Positions 13,541 to 26,515 are shown, counted from the stretch's first letter. The stretch: DNA of 64,000 nt from Stenopsyche tienmushanensis (GCA_008973525.1 WACJ01000055.1:744001-808000), one strand, 5' to 3'. A program made the numbers and translations. Notes: generated from the letters alone by a model not told the origin.

Positions 13541-16500
13541 TCCCAATTTGCCCCACCGCACCTATAGAAATTTCGTTTCAAGAAAACTTTAAATTCATAC
13601 CTCTCATTTTCCAATGATAACAACAAAAACCTGTTTCTTAAGCTGTGTCTGACACATAAAAACTGACAACAAAATGGTAAATCTCAAAGTTTTGATTACT
13701 TTTTGGTTCCTCTATTATATTATAATTATTACATATTTTTTATCCGTATTAAATAAATATGAATCACTAATTAGGTGAATGTTGCAAATGTAGGCTTAAA
13801 TGAATGGAATTTGTTCACAAAAAAAGTTAAAAAATTTAGTTTACAAAATGCCAAATTATTCTTGAAAATATGTAATTTATACGGAAATCTTTATAGCTCA
13901 AATGTTAGATTGACATTGAAAAATTTACATAAATTCTTTATTAGATTTGCTCGCTTATAATTAAGATAATTTTCATTAGACGGCATGTTTGATGAGAGCC
14001 TAAGGGATGGGAAGTTTCTGTGAAAAAGAGCTCAGTGAGGTTGAGTTTTTGCGTTTGAAATAAAACAAATTCCAATCCTAAAATAGTAATTCAGTTCTTA
14101 TTGAGTAAGCCTGAATTTGTGTTTATATAGATTTAAATTAATACGAAATAATATATATGTTATATCAAAATGTATCCTGATATTGTCGATTTGTCAGTTG
14201 CAGTTTTCAAAGCTTCAAGCCAATTGAAGATTTTGTATTAATAACAGAAGATAAAGTTCTTAATTAAGAGGAAGTATTGGAGGTTGTTATAAAGCACGTT
14301 GATTTCAAAGAAAATACGAACGACGATGGAGAGACTTCACTAACTTCAAGCTAAATTCTGAGAGTACTTCTACTAGTTAATAAACTAGGAAATCATTTTC
14401 AAAGGATTACATTATCAAAGGAACTATGTAATTTTAATGCAATTTAAAGGTTTAAATTCGGATACAAAAACCTCAATAATAAAATTAAAAAATATTATGC
14501 AAATCAAATGTATGTATAACACATTTAGACTCAATTTTTGTGATCAAGTATAATCGAGATCGTCAATTGGACATTACCGTAATTATCTTTTTTTAATATT
14601 ATACTAGAAAATTATTCACAAAATCAGCTCCAGAAATTATAATCATGAATATAAGTGTGGGTTTTTAAATATAGATAGCCTTTAAATAGTGATAAATATA
14701 ATAAAAACACAATCCTGGACGCATTATCAAATGTTAATCATATCAATAAATATGTAAAAAATTATATTCATATTAATATTTCAATTGATCATTTCAAACT
14801 AAGTGTATCAAAATTTTCTGGTTCTGAAAGAGTTAATTCTGAAATTATTCATTTAGTTCAATGGAGTTTGAAAGGTTGGAAACCTCCAAAAAATCATCAT
14901 AATGAAACAATAAGATAAAATATATGCCTGGCTATGTTCGAAGTTATTTTTTTATATTCTTTGAGTATTCACATTTCTTAAGGATATAAATTGTTGATTA
15001 TTGATCCTGTTACAAATTAATTTGACATTATGTAAACGGATATTTAATTAAAACGGGAATATTAAAATTCCCATAGGAAGTTGGCCGTATGAAATATTTA
15101 GTCGGTCCATATACGTATATCCAAGGGAAGATAAGCTGGGATCACAATCATCTTCTACTAGACTACGTGTTTTTCTCTTTTTCAAAATGAAAAATGTGTT
15201 CGCATCGAACCCGGGTTCTTATATACAGTTTTCAAATCCTCGGGAATTTTTTCCGGGGAACATCTTCGTCGCACGAAAGAGTGCGCAAAAAATGGCGGAT
15301 CATTTATATAGTCTGCAAAACCGGCCCAGTGAACCGAGCCGCAAACTAATTTAACTTTTTTATTCCCAGTACGGTCCCGGAGCTAGAAAAAATGTGCACA
15401 TATCCATCGTCGAGCAGCACATGTGATACAACGGGAAGAAGGATAACAAGTCCCACAGTCTGGCGACACGGGACTTCACAATGAAAACGTATTTTGGGCG
15501 GAAGGGTAGACCCACAGAGATTTTTAAGTTTTCCTCGTAAATTTCATATTAATGGCCTTTCTTTTGTGTCGCATAAGAATATCTATTTTGTCAGAAGTTT
15601 CTCGAGAGAATTCTTCGTTTATGGGTTGAGTAGCATCGACGTCTTTAATATAAGATAACGCTTTTTTCTTCTTTCTAATACAATCAATCTTCAAACTTAT
15701 TTATTGATTTACTGAAACTATCAGGGATGTATTTGTAGTTATAAATATTTATGGAAAAAATATTCGAGTGTATATTAAGTTGGATAGTTTCAGTTGATAT
15801 TACCGATCGTGAAAGCCTTTTCACTTGATTTTTTAAAAATCAACAAATCTAAATAGTCAAGATGTACTTTAAATATGTATAAAAAGTATACAATCATATT
15901 TTGGAATTATTAATCATATTTGGCCGTTAGAATATATATTTCTTATGTAAAATGCTATATCTTTGACAGTATTTGTAGGCAGTCTTACGGTTAATACTAA
16001 TCTAATTTTGTACATCTTTACTTAACATATTATATATGAATTGAAATATTCATCCTGGCTTTAAATCACAAAAAATGGAAAACATCTTTTAGCGATGAGT
16101 GCGCTCTAAATTATGACCAGAGGAAGTCCTTGTTTCTTATGATCACTCGCTGCTCCAAATCATCGATGAGTTTACTTTCATCCTTTATATTTTTTTGAAA
16201 AAATATTCTCATCTATGATAACAATATTCGCTTAACTACAAGTCTTTCTGTACTTTAAGCTATTTTCCTTCTTCTTGTACATTATAATATGTATATTTTG
16301 ACATAAATGAGACTTAAAGTTGATTAAACTAACTATATAATAATATTATGTTTAATCAGCTCGGCAACACTTGTTCTGGCGAGAGTTATTTTCAGCCTTG
16401 TCACCTGAATATATTTGCATATATTAAATAGTTATATTTATGATTTCCTCTCAAACAGATGTTCTTAAAGTATAATATATATTCGAAATTATTTAAATAT

Positions 16501-19500
16501 ACACTCGTAAATTTATTGAGCTTCTCTGCTTGAGACGATCAAATGTACTGAGTTCATTCATAAAGTCTACTTGTTATTGATGAAACATATAACATAGATT
16601 CTTATTTAATCTCGCTTTATAATCATTTTAGTCAAAAGTTTGTAGAAAACTACCAAAAGATTAATGGATCGATATCAGCGGTGATGTCTTCACTGGCTTC
16701 CATCCAATTCTTGTTTTACTCGACTATATTCTAGGAATTTCAGCTTATACCTTCTTATATTTTCTTGATGCAGTTGAGTGTAATATTTTTCTACGGAACA
16801 TAAAATGTATAGTTATTTTAAACCAACATTTATTTCATTTGATATGTTAATATTAATGAGTATAAGAATCAAGATAAGAGCTTACATTTGCCTAAATAAA
16901 TAGCAAGATTTCTCGCCGTTTTGATTTGTGAGCAATTCGAGGAAAGATTCAGACATTTTAAGATGCTCATGTAATAATAATAGGAAACGGAAACAGGACC
17001 ATACATCGAAAGTATATCTCTGTATTATTTCTGAGGATTAAATATTAAAGCCTCAAAATTCTTGAGGCGCATCCTTTTACCCGCTGCTGAAGCGCCATAA
17101 CTGAACTTTGCTCTCAGGAAAGTATTTTACTTAAACAATACCAATTGAAAGTTATGGAGAGGTTGAAAGTGTGTAAGAATATAATTCTGTACATATTTTT
17201 ACTAAATTTTCCCACTCTGAGGGACTTAGGATGAACACCTTAATAGGAATCCATATTTTACTTGATTAAAATGTATGATTTTTTTGTAAAGTGGTCTGGA
17301 ACGGCATGTTTTTTTGCCTAATTATACTGAATTCAGGATATGATATAAAAATCGCATTAAAAAATACATGAATCTCATGCAAAATATGAGGATAAGTTTC
17401 TAAAAAAGGTTAATAAAGTATATTTAACTCTTGAAAGTTTTGTCATCTAAATGATTTAATCGAACCGTTTTGATTATAACTTTTCAGATTTTGTTGTACG
17501 TTTATTATATTTATTTATAGATATGCAAGGGGCTTATTTTAAGAGAAACTTTATCTAAATATTTTAATATTACCAAAAAATGTTAAACAACAAGATCATT
17601 ATTTTTTTTATTCATTGAACTTATAATATTTAATGCTTATACATTTTTTATTCTTTATGGTTCAAAGTTACTGTGATATTGGAGTTATAAATATTTTTTT
17701 CAACTAAATATGTTCTGCAATATAAAAAAAAAACAGTATTTACTTAAACCTTTTTTTTGTGCGGTAGATGAGTTCCGCAGAAAATCGCACGAAAAATGAT
17801 TTGCATAGAAAAAGTGAAGATGCGTTCCATGGATTTTAAAAACCGCATAACTTTGAAACTTCTATATAAAATATATCCAAAATCGCCCTATCTTTTTATG
17901 AAAATGGGTGTTTTATCTACTTTTCAATTAATAATTGAACGTTTTCCGCTTTATAAATACATATTTTTTTCATCATCAGGTCTCACATTCAATATAAAAA
18001 GGATATTACGTTTGTTCTTATATAATATTGCGAGAAAATATCCAAATTTTACGCTTTTTAATGATACTTTTTTTACATAGAAAATGGAAAAATTCAACGG
18101 AGCACAACCAAAAAACAATTTAGAATTCATGTGAATTCATGTTTAAAAAGCATTATCTCGAATTACAAGAAGAGGAACGGTGTCGAAACGCGTTCGTTAT
18201 TCACGATCTGGCCGTGCAAGCCATTCAAGTTAGGTTAGAGTTGTACCGTTGGTAGAATTCGTAGGATTAGTAGGATTGGCAGAAAGAAGGCAAACCGTAG
18301 GCGAGTCACAACCTGAAATACAAGGAATGCTACTTGAATACAAATTAGTACAAGTTGATACCTTCTTGCTTTCGCAGGGACCGATATAAGTGAGAAGATG
18401 TTGAGAATTCTTACAGAAATATCAGGACCGAACTTCAATTACACTTCACGGCGGAAGCGCTACTAAGGCACTATGCAAACTTACTCAAATAACAATTTAT
18501 TTTCAATTTTATTACGCTCCTTGCATATTTATGTACTATCTTTGATAAAAGTGCCTATTAAAGTTGAATAACCAAATATTTTATTGCTTACTTATCGCAG
18601 CCCCAAATCATTGCATCAACTACGTTATATATAAATATGTGTATTTATGTGCCATTAAAGAATAATGCTTTTGATTTACAACATGTGAAAAACTTTCGAG
18701 CATACATCTCTAGTTTTTCGTATAAGAACCGGAACTAGGTTCAGCGTGAATGAATTATTAAATCCTGATGGGACCGGAAAACTAATAAACTTTTCCAAAA
18801 GCTTCGTAACAAAATCGAACACTTTTTTCCGGCTTGGAAAATAAAGAATTGCTTCTTTTACCTTTAGAGATATATGGAGATGTTTATCTACGTCTAAGAC
18901 TTTTATCTCTTGTAAACATGTAGGTTGTTGTCATTATTAATAAGATTAAAACATTTTTAATGGAAGGTAGTTTATGCTATGAAAATTGTACAATATCTAT
19001 ATAAATTCTTAATATGTATTGCAGCAGATATGATGTTCCAATGGTATCTTCATGCGTTATTAGTTGATTAAAAATGAAACTCGTTAATTAATATTGCCAA
19101 AAGTCTTCCTGAAAATTCAAACTTCATGCAAATCTATAAGGATGAATTTTCTAGAAATCAATTCAAATTAAAACATTTAAAGTCACACATTTTAGAACAA
19201 ACGTGAATTATAAATAGATATTAAAGTAAAATTAATTTTAAAAGCTTATACATATAATAGCTGTCTCAGAATGAATTGCTACTTAATTATTTAATGATTT
19301 GTAATTATATTATGGAGGAATACAAAAATTCTGAAGCCCGTATCTATTATATTTCATATTGATATTCCCATTATTAGAGTCGAGGTGTAGTAAATACATC
19401 ACCGGTAGGGAAATGTTAATATAATAATTTGAAAAACATATATATACTGTATATATGTTTACATAGATTAGATAGTTACTGCCCCTAGGTGTCGCCTAAG

Positions 19501-19611
19501 CTCGCCAATTAGTAGTTATGCTACTATTTCCAAGCGTTCAGATTTCGGCGAGAATGTCTCGATTTAGTAGCTTTCAACGTGCTGGTGAGGTGTACGATTT
19601 CTGTTAGATAA
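13541..19611. other. AT-rich stretch with no recognisable gene
   Basis: Six kilobases without a recognisable gene or repeat. 15180-15500 and 18160-18470 are more GC-balanced and could be unique conserved sequence or very old elements. The minus frame at 18235-18438 and the plus frame at 17796-18080 (94 codons, AT-driven composition) are not recognised. Confidence 0.5.
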
Positions 19612-19646
19612 AAATTTCAATCCCGAATATTTCGGGATTGAAATTT
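19612..19646. repeat. Perfect 16-bp hairpin with 3-nt loop
   Basis: AAATTTCAATCCCGAA at 19612-19627 is followed by the loop TAT and then by its exact reverse complement at 19631-19646. A 16-bp perfect stem with a 3-nt loop is unlikely by chance at this composition. The stem is too short for a canonical miRNA precursor. It may be the remnant of a tiny inverted-repeat element. Confidence 0.85.
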
Positions 19647-20872
19647 ATTATAAGCAGCTGCAGCATAGTTTCGACTTTGCAGGTATAAGAAATTTATTTA
19701 GAGATCTCAAAATTTGTTATAAATGTGGGCAACAACATCATCACAGTAGAATTACGTTTTTTTTAATTTAATTAATGGTTACACATATAATGTCGCTGTC
19801 TCCCGTACTAAAAGTCTTGGCCAAAAGTCAAGTCAAGAAAATTCATCTCATATTCGTTAAAAAGAATTTAAGGGTGGTAACTTAGGAAGTCCAGAATTGA
19901 CTATTGCATCAAAATTGAAAATGCAGTATTTTTATGATGATATACATCACGAAATAATTTGATTGGGCAAACATTATTATGTTTAAATTAATCGAATTTT
20001 ATTCTGAAACACTTCATGTTTAGAGTTTATTTACAATAATATTTTAATACATTATGTAAGACCTTCGCACAACTTTTAATGTAAGAAATTTTTATCAAAT
20101 AATAAAATAAAAATATTATATTTTAAATGTGGGCAAATGCTTTAAGTTTGAACATACCGGAGGGGTTTTTGTTGATTTTTTTTAATAAACCTTCAAGCAT
20201 CTTAAAGGTTAGGGTAATTTTCTCAAAGCGATATTTACCTGACGCTTTCTTTCGTTAGTTGCCAGGACCACCGGCAAATCACATTGGAGCGACTCTGAGC
20301 ATAACAACAAGGCTTTAATTACTGCACCTTGTTCTGTTAATTAACATACCTGTACGATTAATTAGCGAAAACAAAGAGTCCATGGCCGGATATGGCACGG
20401 AGAAAACCAACCATGAACTTACGGTATGAAAGACCCTTATAATCCCCTACAGCTATGGTCAATTATAATTAGCTCAAAATTAATAGGATTGTAAGACTTT
20501 GTATGGCGAATGCTTAAATATATATATATTTGTATTTATTGCAAAAATTTAGAGATAAATAGCTATCGAACACAAAATTTTTCGCCTTTTTTCATCGCAG
20601 ATTTTTTACATTTTTGGTTTGGTTTATAACTACAACCTATGTCTTTCGACATATTTTTAGGAGTGATTAATGCTTGCCTGGATGTATTGGCCATATTTTA
20701 AAAGTGAAACTTCTATGTGCGAAGTAGGGAGAATTACCTCTAACGTCACGAGAAGTGAAACTCCAACCGGTAATTGATTGGAAAGAGAGGGAAAATGGTT
20801 TGTAGCTTCTCCGTCTCCTTCTCGTATAACATATACACGCTACACGCATGCGTCAGCCTCTACTGTATTTAT
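19647..20872. other. AT-rich stretch, nothing recognised
   Basis: No gene recognised. GCTGTCTCCCGTA near 19795 also occurs at about 2703, upstream of the B box there, and may be another scrap of that SINE family. Confidence 0.45.
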
Positions 20873-21160
20873 AGCAGATTTAATTCGCCAGATTAACAGT
20901 GACATCTTCCATCTCACATTCAGTTGTCCCTACTGCAGTCCAGATCTCTCTCTCTCTCTCTCTCTCTCGTGTGGAATAAGTAGTTATTTAGACAAGAAAG
21001 TCTTTCTATTCGACTGCTCGTCTATTTCCCATCAATTCAGTCCAGCAACATCACGGCCCGATAGAAGAACGGACCCGTGCGCTAGCGCGATCATCCCAAT
21101 GAGCACGTGAGGGGGGGGGGAGCCGCCCGTGAATTCTGCCTCCGAGAGCGCCCCCGCCTT
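20873..21160 (-). repeat. GC-rich repeat family B, copy 2
   Basis: Reverse-complement counterpart of 9906-10288. Read on the minus strand it begins at 21160 with AAGGCGGGGGC and continues through CGCGCTAGCGCACGGGTCCG, TAAATAACTACTTATTCCAC, a GAGA run, AGATCTGGACTGCAG, GGAAGATGTCACTGTTAATC and GAATTAAATCTGCT. The GA run has expanded into a clean (TC)n microsatellite on the plus strand (about 20945-20969), and a run of G ends at 21120. It is too diverged from copy 1 to be a recent duplicate. The plus-strand frame at 20778-21110 comes from the TC repeat and has no biological support. Confidence 0.7.
20945..20969. repeat. (TC)n microsatellite
   Basis: Uninterrupted TC dinucleotides inside family B copy 2. 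Copy 1 has only a short GAGAGAGA-type stretch at the equivalent place, so expansion happened after the copies separated. Confidence 0.95.
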
Positions 21161-23130
21161 AGCGTTACATAAAGCAACCACTAGAACAGTAGCTTGCCTA
21201 TTTTATTACATATTACACAACACACAGCTTCATCTTTTGGCTAAAAATTATATTTAGCTCTCATTCAGTCTCACGCATTTTGTCAAAATCAATGATGAAA
21301 TCCAGAGTCTTTCTACAACCTTTCAGAGAATGCTAAATGATATTCTTATCCAATTTCATAAAGCTTGATTCAAAATAAGCCATAGTATAGTTTGAATCAA
21401 GATTTAGAAAATTGTGGGGAAAATTTGGTGGGGATTAGTCAAATTTTTTCATTTAATCATATTTCATCATATTGATATTTGTCGTTTTATGTGATAATCA
21501 TTCAGCGTTCAGTACAGAATAACATTGATGTTTCTTAATCACATTTACTCAATCGTGATTTTTCAGAGATTTTTTTAATGTAAAAGGTTGTATATTTGTA
21601 TTTGGATACATTAAAATTTCCGGTTTTTTTTTAAATTAATTCACACAGTAAAAATCATTTTTAAATCACGTAACTTTTATTTCACATTTATCCCATTCTT
21701 TTAATAATGTTATATTTCATATTAAATTTAATTTCTATTTGCTTGCTATTAATTTTTGAGCAGCAAAATCGACCAATTTTTGCATTTGGAAAGCAACTGA
21801 CTGCATAATAATATTCCATTATAGCTTTTAGATTAAATTTAAATCGAGAAATTATTGGCAAAATTTAATATACTATAGCAAACATAATTGCATATTTTTT
21901 ATGTCTTAATGTGTTAATTTTATTTTTTTAAATGATTAGCCAATTTATATTAGATTGGGCCCTCATATAGAACTTCATTAAATATGATTGAAGCTGTTAA
22001 TATTTGATTATCAATATATTTGAACGACTCGGTCATAACACGCTCGGCCGTGAAGTAGATCCAAGTTATTCACTTATGAAGAGTTGTAGGTCCTTCCTTA
22101 TGACTTCTTTATTTTCTTCCCAACTTATTATGGATGTGGCGAGTGGTAAAGCCAAGCGGTGATAGAGGGTTATAAAAAAGTGATAAACAAGTACACTTAT
22201 TTTGGGTGGCTGTATTATAAGATCCGTACCTACACTCGGTGGTAGATTGACTGAAGAACATTCTACGGGTTTGAAGACCGTTCAATGGACTGCTCCTCAC
22301 AGGAAACTGGCCATTTTGTGAATAACTCAGACTTGAAGGCGCCGCCGACTATTTGTCTACTCTGGATCACTTGCTTACGCAGACTACTCCATAATGAGAA
22401 TACACACCCCTGCACACATATATCCATACACATATAAAAATAATTAATTTCCCAGAATAACTTCGCGCCTCATTGTTATGCAGCTCAAGCCGGGGCTGAA
22501 AGCGGAATTTAAAGCCTGCAAATATCTTTTTGAAAAAAGTACCGAATTTTTATTATGGAACTCCGGCAAGCCTCACTTCCCTTATAAACAATTTAAATAG
22601 ACATTGTCTTCGGGACGAAAAAGTGTAACAGCTTAATGCCGGTCTCCAAAAAACTTTTAACTGGCACAGGAAAAATAAAAGTATCGTAAAATAAAGAAGA
22701 AGTCGGGAAGAAGAAATGATCCCGACGCAGTCTTCAAGTGTCCCTTTTTAGGCGAAGCAATCAACAGTATTTTTCAAGATAGGGAAATCTGCGTTTCATT
22801 TTCGGTTCCCACGGGATGTTTATATTAAAAGTCCTACCTAATATTTTAGGCTTTCGCTTGGCTTAACATTTTTGTTTGAAAATAAACAGTATCCAGGTAT
22901 ATATTAAAATAACCCAAATTTTTGTGCTTTAATATATATATAATATATTATTTCTATGAAAGCAAATAGACCTAACTCACACTACATGAAATTTATATTT
23001 CATTCAATATCTAATTCATTTTAGTTCTGTAAATTCAAAATAAAATACTTTAAATCATCCTATGCTTTTTAAAATGAAGCAGAGTAAATTCAATCCCAAA
23101 ATCATTCTTAACTAATGAACGTATTTTACA
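21161..23130. other. AT-rich stretch with no recognisable gene
   Basis: No gene recognised. 22090-22800 is more GC-balanced and includes a minus frame at 22109-22300 without recognisable product. Confidence 0.5.
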
Positions 23131-23192
23131 GTAGGATTTGAACCCAAGATGATTGAGTTACGAGTCCGACCGCTTAATAACGGGACTACCTA
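23131..23192 (-). repeat. tRNA-like pseudogene or SINE head
   Basis: On the minus strand the segment from about 23190 down to 23131 looks tRNA-derived: GGTAGTCCCGTTATTAAGCG, then an anticodon-arm-like GGACTCGTAACTC, then GGGTTCAAATCC with a B-box match at 23133-23143. The T-stem pairs only partly and the D-arm is poor, so a functional tRNA is unlikely. A truncated relative sits at 6714-6737. Confidence 0.4.
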
Positions 23193-23326
23193 TTTTTCTA
23201 TTATGTTTCTTCTGATGAATTATTAAGAGTACAATTATGATATTATTGGTACATTTATATCATCAGCTATAAATGTACCATCATATCAGCCTTGATCCTT
23301 TTTAATAGGATTGAATTAAGGGTTGT

Positions 23327-23905
23327 TTCTGCCTTGTCAGGTTAAAAATTTTTTTTCTTCAGTGTATCGGAAAGAATCAATGTTTAAGAACACTATCAGT
23401 AAATTTCAAGTCGATATAAATAAAATTCGCAAAGTTATAGGCCGACGAGGAGACGTTGCGCTGCGTTGGGAAGGGAAGAAACTTTAAAAGCGTTTTTCTC
23501 GAAACTACTTTTTCCAAGCTCACGGATGTGCTTACATGCGCCCTAGATGAGCATTATTTATGAAATCTAGCTAGACATGTGTACAATAAACGTTTTCATT
23601 GTTTGATCTATGAATTATCAAAAAATATTCATACGCTTTTTATATAATGAACAAAAAACTACCAAAAATATTGGTAAAAATGCATATACTTTTTTCGAAT
23701 CGCTTATTATTTTTTTTATTTTCCAATGATTCTTCTTAGTTTATAGGTCAAACTATACACAATATTGTACAAAGATAAAATATGTCTATATTTTTTACTG
23801 ATAATTATCCTATCCAGGACTTAGGTACCTCCGTAGTATAGAATATCATCGCTTGCGCACCACCATACGTAGCTCTCCACACTTCCATTATCATACTGTG
23901 TCAAA
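23327..23905 (+). mobile_element. Mutator-associated non-autonomous element, copy 1
   Basis: About 580 bp that recur in reverse orientation at 28008-28587, matching along the whole length with small indels. At 23480-23514 it carries the motif AAACTTTAAAAGCG followed by TTTTTCTCGAAACTAC. The same motif lies just downstream of the transposase stop codon in the Mutator-like copies at 47 and 59 kb, and an ACATGTGT-type stretch follows in comparable spacing. No transposase coding is visible, so I read it as a non-autonomous derivative or the 3' non-coding portion of a related element. The plus strand is given because it matches the coding direction of the 47-kb copy. Class assignment is inference; the repeat itself is directly visible. 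Confidence 0.6.
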
Positions 23906-23983
23906 CTTCCAAAAATATTTTTATAATTAATAAAAAAACGCCTAGTCAAGGCACTAAATATCAACATTCTATATTTAATACTT

Positions 23984-24255
23984 TTAGCATAAGATTTTTT
24001 TTAAAAATCGATCACTTTTAGGCCCATCAAGGAGAAAACGTCCCATAAATATCAATAGATCCAATGTAGAATCGATTAGAAAAAGATCTAAAACAGTTGT
24101 TGTATTTATTCTGTTATACATAGGATTCGAGTAGATCCAATAATACTCTCCGAAACTATCATTGAATTCGAATGTTATACTCGGTTGCACAACATCGAAT
24201 TTTCCTAAGAAAATTCCGAATAAACACGTTTGAGTCCCAAATTACATATACCGAC
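23984..24255 (-). other. Unrecognised open frame (about 85 codons)
   Basis: Reading on the minus strand from just after a stop near 24256 down to the stop at 23984, about 85 codons are open and the translation looks protein-like, with acidic, aromatic and hydrophobic residues alternating rather than K/N/I/F homopolymers. Segments include FEFNDSFGEYYWIYSN and LFLIDSTLDLLIFMGRFLLD, the second amphipathic or membrane-like. There is no ATG at the start of the open stretch. It could be an exon or part of an old element coding region. A second minus-strand frame lies at 25.65-25.99 kb. I recognise no family, and chance cannot be ruled out. Confidence 0.2.
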
Positions 24256-24372
24256 ATTATTTTTCCTTTATCTCTTTTTCGCAAAAAAAAATCAAAGAGC
24301 GTAGTTTTTCCTCAAGGCAACACATCTATTACAGTGAAAATCTTCTTCGGCTTGCTATTTCAAATCTCATAG

Positions 24373-25400
24373 CCCGGGGGATTCTGATCAAATAACAGGA
24401 AGACTTGTGCGTTTTACATATAAAGGACTTAGCGGATCCTTACGCATAGCATCATTCTTTCATTCTACGAAAATGGAAGGACATATTTTTGCGCCCGGGG
24501 CACCGATGAAAATTAAATTACATAAAGGCTTTTCGGGACTAATATACTAAAATAAACATTGTATAACATATTTCATGAAAATAAACCTAATTCAGTATTA
24601 CATTTATTCAAGAGCGGCGAGCGAAATGAATGTAATGAAAATTCAATGGAACAATAGAGGTCGTATTGAAAATTTGCTAGATAACATAAATTTTCTATGA
24701 AAGAATATCAAAGAGATATTTACAAGTCAAAAGTATTTAAAATATTTTTTAAAAGGCGAAAATTAGTTCCTGAAAATATCTCGGGATCAAAGAAAAACAT
24801 TTGCTTTGATGATTTTTTTGCTTCGTTATTTTGTCAAATTTAATATTTTGTGCAAATAAAAATGTATTCTTATATTAAATAGTGCTAACACTATGAATAC
24901 ACCTGAATAGTATTAAAGTTTATTTGATAATATTTCTATTGATTTTACAACTGTCTTGACGTATAAAAGTGATGTTTGCAATTCAATAGCAATCCAATTG
25001 TTTGAGTTATGGAACTCTCTTTGACAAATTACAAAACGAATTCAAAACGTTTAGGATGCGTGACGAATTAGACATTCAGCAGTATTTTTTCTTTCTACGA
25101 CTGCTCTTTGCTCTTAGTATATTTTACATATAATGAAAAATGTCGTTGGTGTTGGATTGTCCAAATTGTCGGACTATAGAGTATTACCTCCGACCCCTTG
25201 TGGTTCGAATTTTTTTTTGAAAGCTGGTACTTATGAAAAATATGAAAATGGTGAGAAATACATAGATAGTACAAGGTTTCACATTAAAGAGTTAACTTCA
25301 TAAGCATAACGGCCATAGCAGTTATAAAAATTAAAACCCTTGCTTTAGGTCTTATCCCTCATACCCCAAGTTCCAACAGAAATACAAACCTATAATATAT
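24373..25400. other. AT-rich stretch, nothing recognised
   Basis: No gene or repeat recognised. 24360-24560 is less AT-rich, with two GC-rich spots (GCCCGGGGG, GCGCCCGGGG). Confidence 0.45.
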
Positions 25401-25650
25401 TTAAGCTTTAATTGTTATAGTAGAGCAAAATAATAACGACTTTATTTTTCAAATTTATATATCTACAACAATTGAGGGCTTTTGCAAGCTCCATTATATA
25501 ATGGAAATAACCGGAACAAAATATTGTATTACATATTTTAAAACGACCTCTGCAAAATCTTGAATGGCAATATTGTTGATACGGGAGATTACCATCGGAT
25601 GATATGGTTATCTCATTTTGGGTTATCGTCATCCGACCATGGTATCGTGC

Positions 25651-25988
25651 CTAAGAAAACACCCTGACAGGAACTGATGTTTGTTTTAAATTACGATAGA
25701 GGATCTTGGAATAACACGGAACGTTTGATGGGATCCTCCTGATGTTTGATATGGGAATACCTTTGAACTCCCACGGAATATACGCACACATAATTTCAAA
25801 GTTTGTCGATGTGCACAAGAAGTTGCTGACTATCCCTTGTAGATAGAGTGGAAATAAGTTTTGATGAAATGGGTTAAATTGCTGATAAAGGAATAAGAAA
25901 AAATTCCGGCTCACAAAGTTTCCATTATCGTTTAAGTAGGCGTTCAATTCTCCCAAAGGACCAAAGAAATTCTGGATAAAAGGCGAAA
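25651..25988 (-). other. Unrecognised open frame (about 110 codons)
   Basis: Minus-strand frame open from about 25988 to a stop at 25651. The product includes NFFGPLGELNAYLNDNGNF, a stretch with aromatic pairs (FFLFLYQQFNPFHQNLF) and a C-terminal basic part (YRNLKQTSVPVRVF). A further minus frame (25632 to 25408, 74 codons) follows directly after the stop in another phase. No start codon, splice sites or family can be assigned with confidence. Codon use is less AT-extreme than the flanks, so it is worth a database search. It begins only about 12 bases downstream, in its own reading direction, of the hairpin at 26000-26048. Confidence 0.25.
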
Positions 25989-25999
25989 TTCACGGTTTT

Positions 26000-26048
26000 A
26001 AGGCTTCCGACTCAAATGCTAAATATTAGCATTTGAGTCGGAAGTCTT
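26000..26048. repeat. Near-perfect 22-bp hairpin with 3-nt loop
   Basis: CTTCCGACTCAAATGCTAA at 26004-26022 is followed by ATA and then by its exact complement at 26026-26044. With one G-T wobble the stem extends to 26000/26048. The design matches the hairpin at 19612-19646 (long perfect arms, 3-nt loop), though the sequences differ. Stem and loop are too short for a typical arthropod pre-miRNA. A fold-back mobile sequence or a replication-generated palindrome is more likely. Confidence 0.85.
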
Positions 26049-26515
26049 TGCAGGTTTTGCTACGATTGATTACGCTGGAGCGTAATGTTTTCATAGTATG
26101 ACAAACGAAGAAATCAAAATGTATTATATGCAGTAATTCTAAGAAACCATTTTAAAAACCAACTTGCGGAAGTCAAAATATTGTAAATTGTTGCTCATCG
26201 CCGAGAATATTATCCTAAATTTGAAAATAGGATAGATCTATTTATAGTAAAACCACTATGTGTAATGCAATCCTCAAATTTAGTTCATAGATTTATTTGG
26301 ACAAAAATTATTTAAAAAATATCGATAGCCTTTCAAATTTAATAAAAACCATTTTTTTTGTTGTGTAAAAAAGCCTTTAACTATGGATTATTCAAACAAG
26401 AAAATGAGTTTATAAAGATTCATTTCTAGCAAATACACGATTTGTTGTCTTAAACTAGAAATCGAGTGGTAGTCGCAAACTCTTGGTCTCGAATGTATAT
26501 CTTAATGTTCTATAT
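26049..26515. other. AT-rich stretch, nothing recognised
   Basis: No gene or repeat recognised. Confidence 0.45.

Noticed and set aside
17796..18080. 94-codon plus frame with hydrophobic stretches as a membrane protein
   Set aside because: Composition (F, I, L, Y, K) is what AT-rich random sequence produces.
20778..21110. 110-codon plus frame with a Ser/Leu run
   Set aside because: Created by the (TC)n microsatellite inside repeat family B.
23131..23192. Functional tRNA gene
   Set aside because: Only the T-arm/B box is convincing; the D-arm and stems do not pair well.
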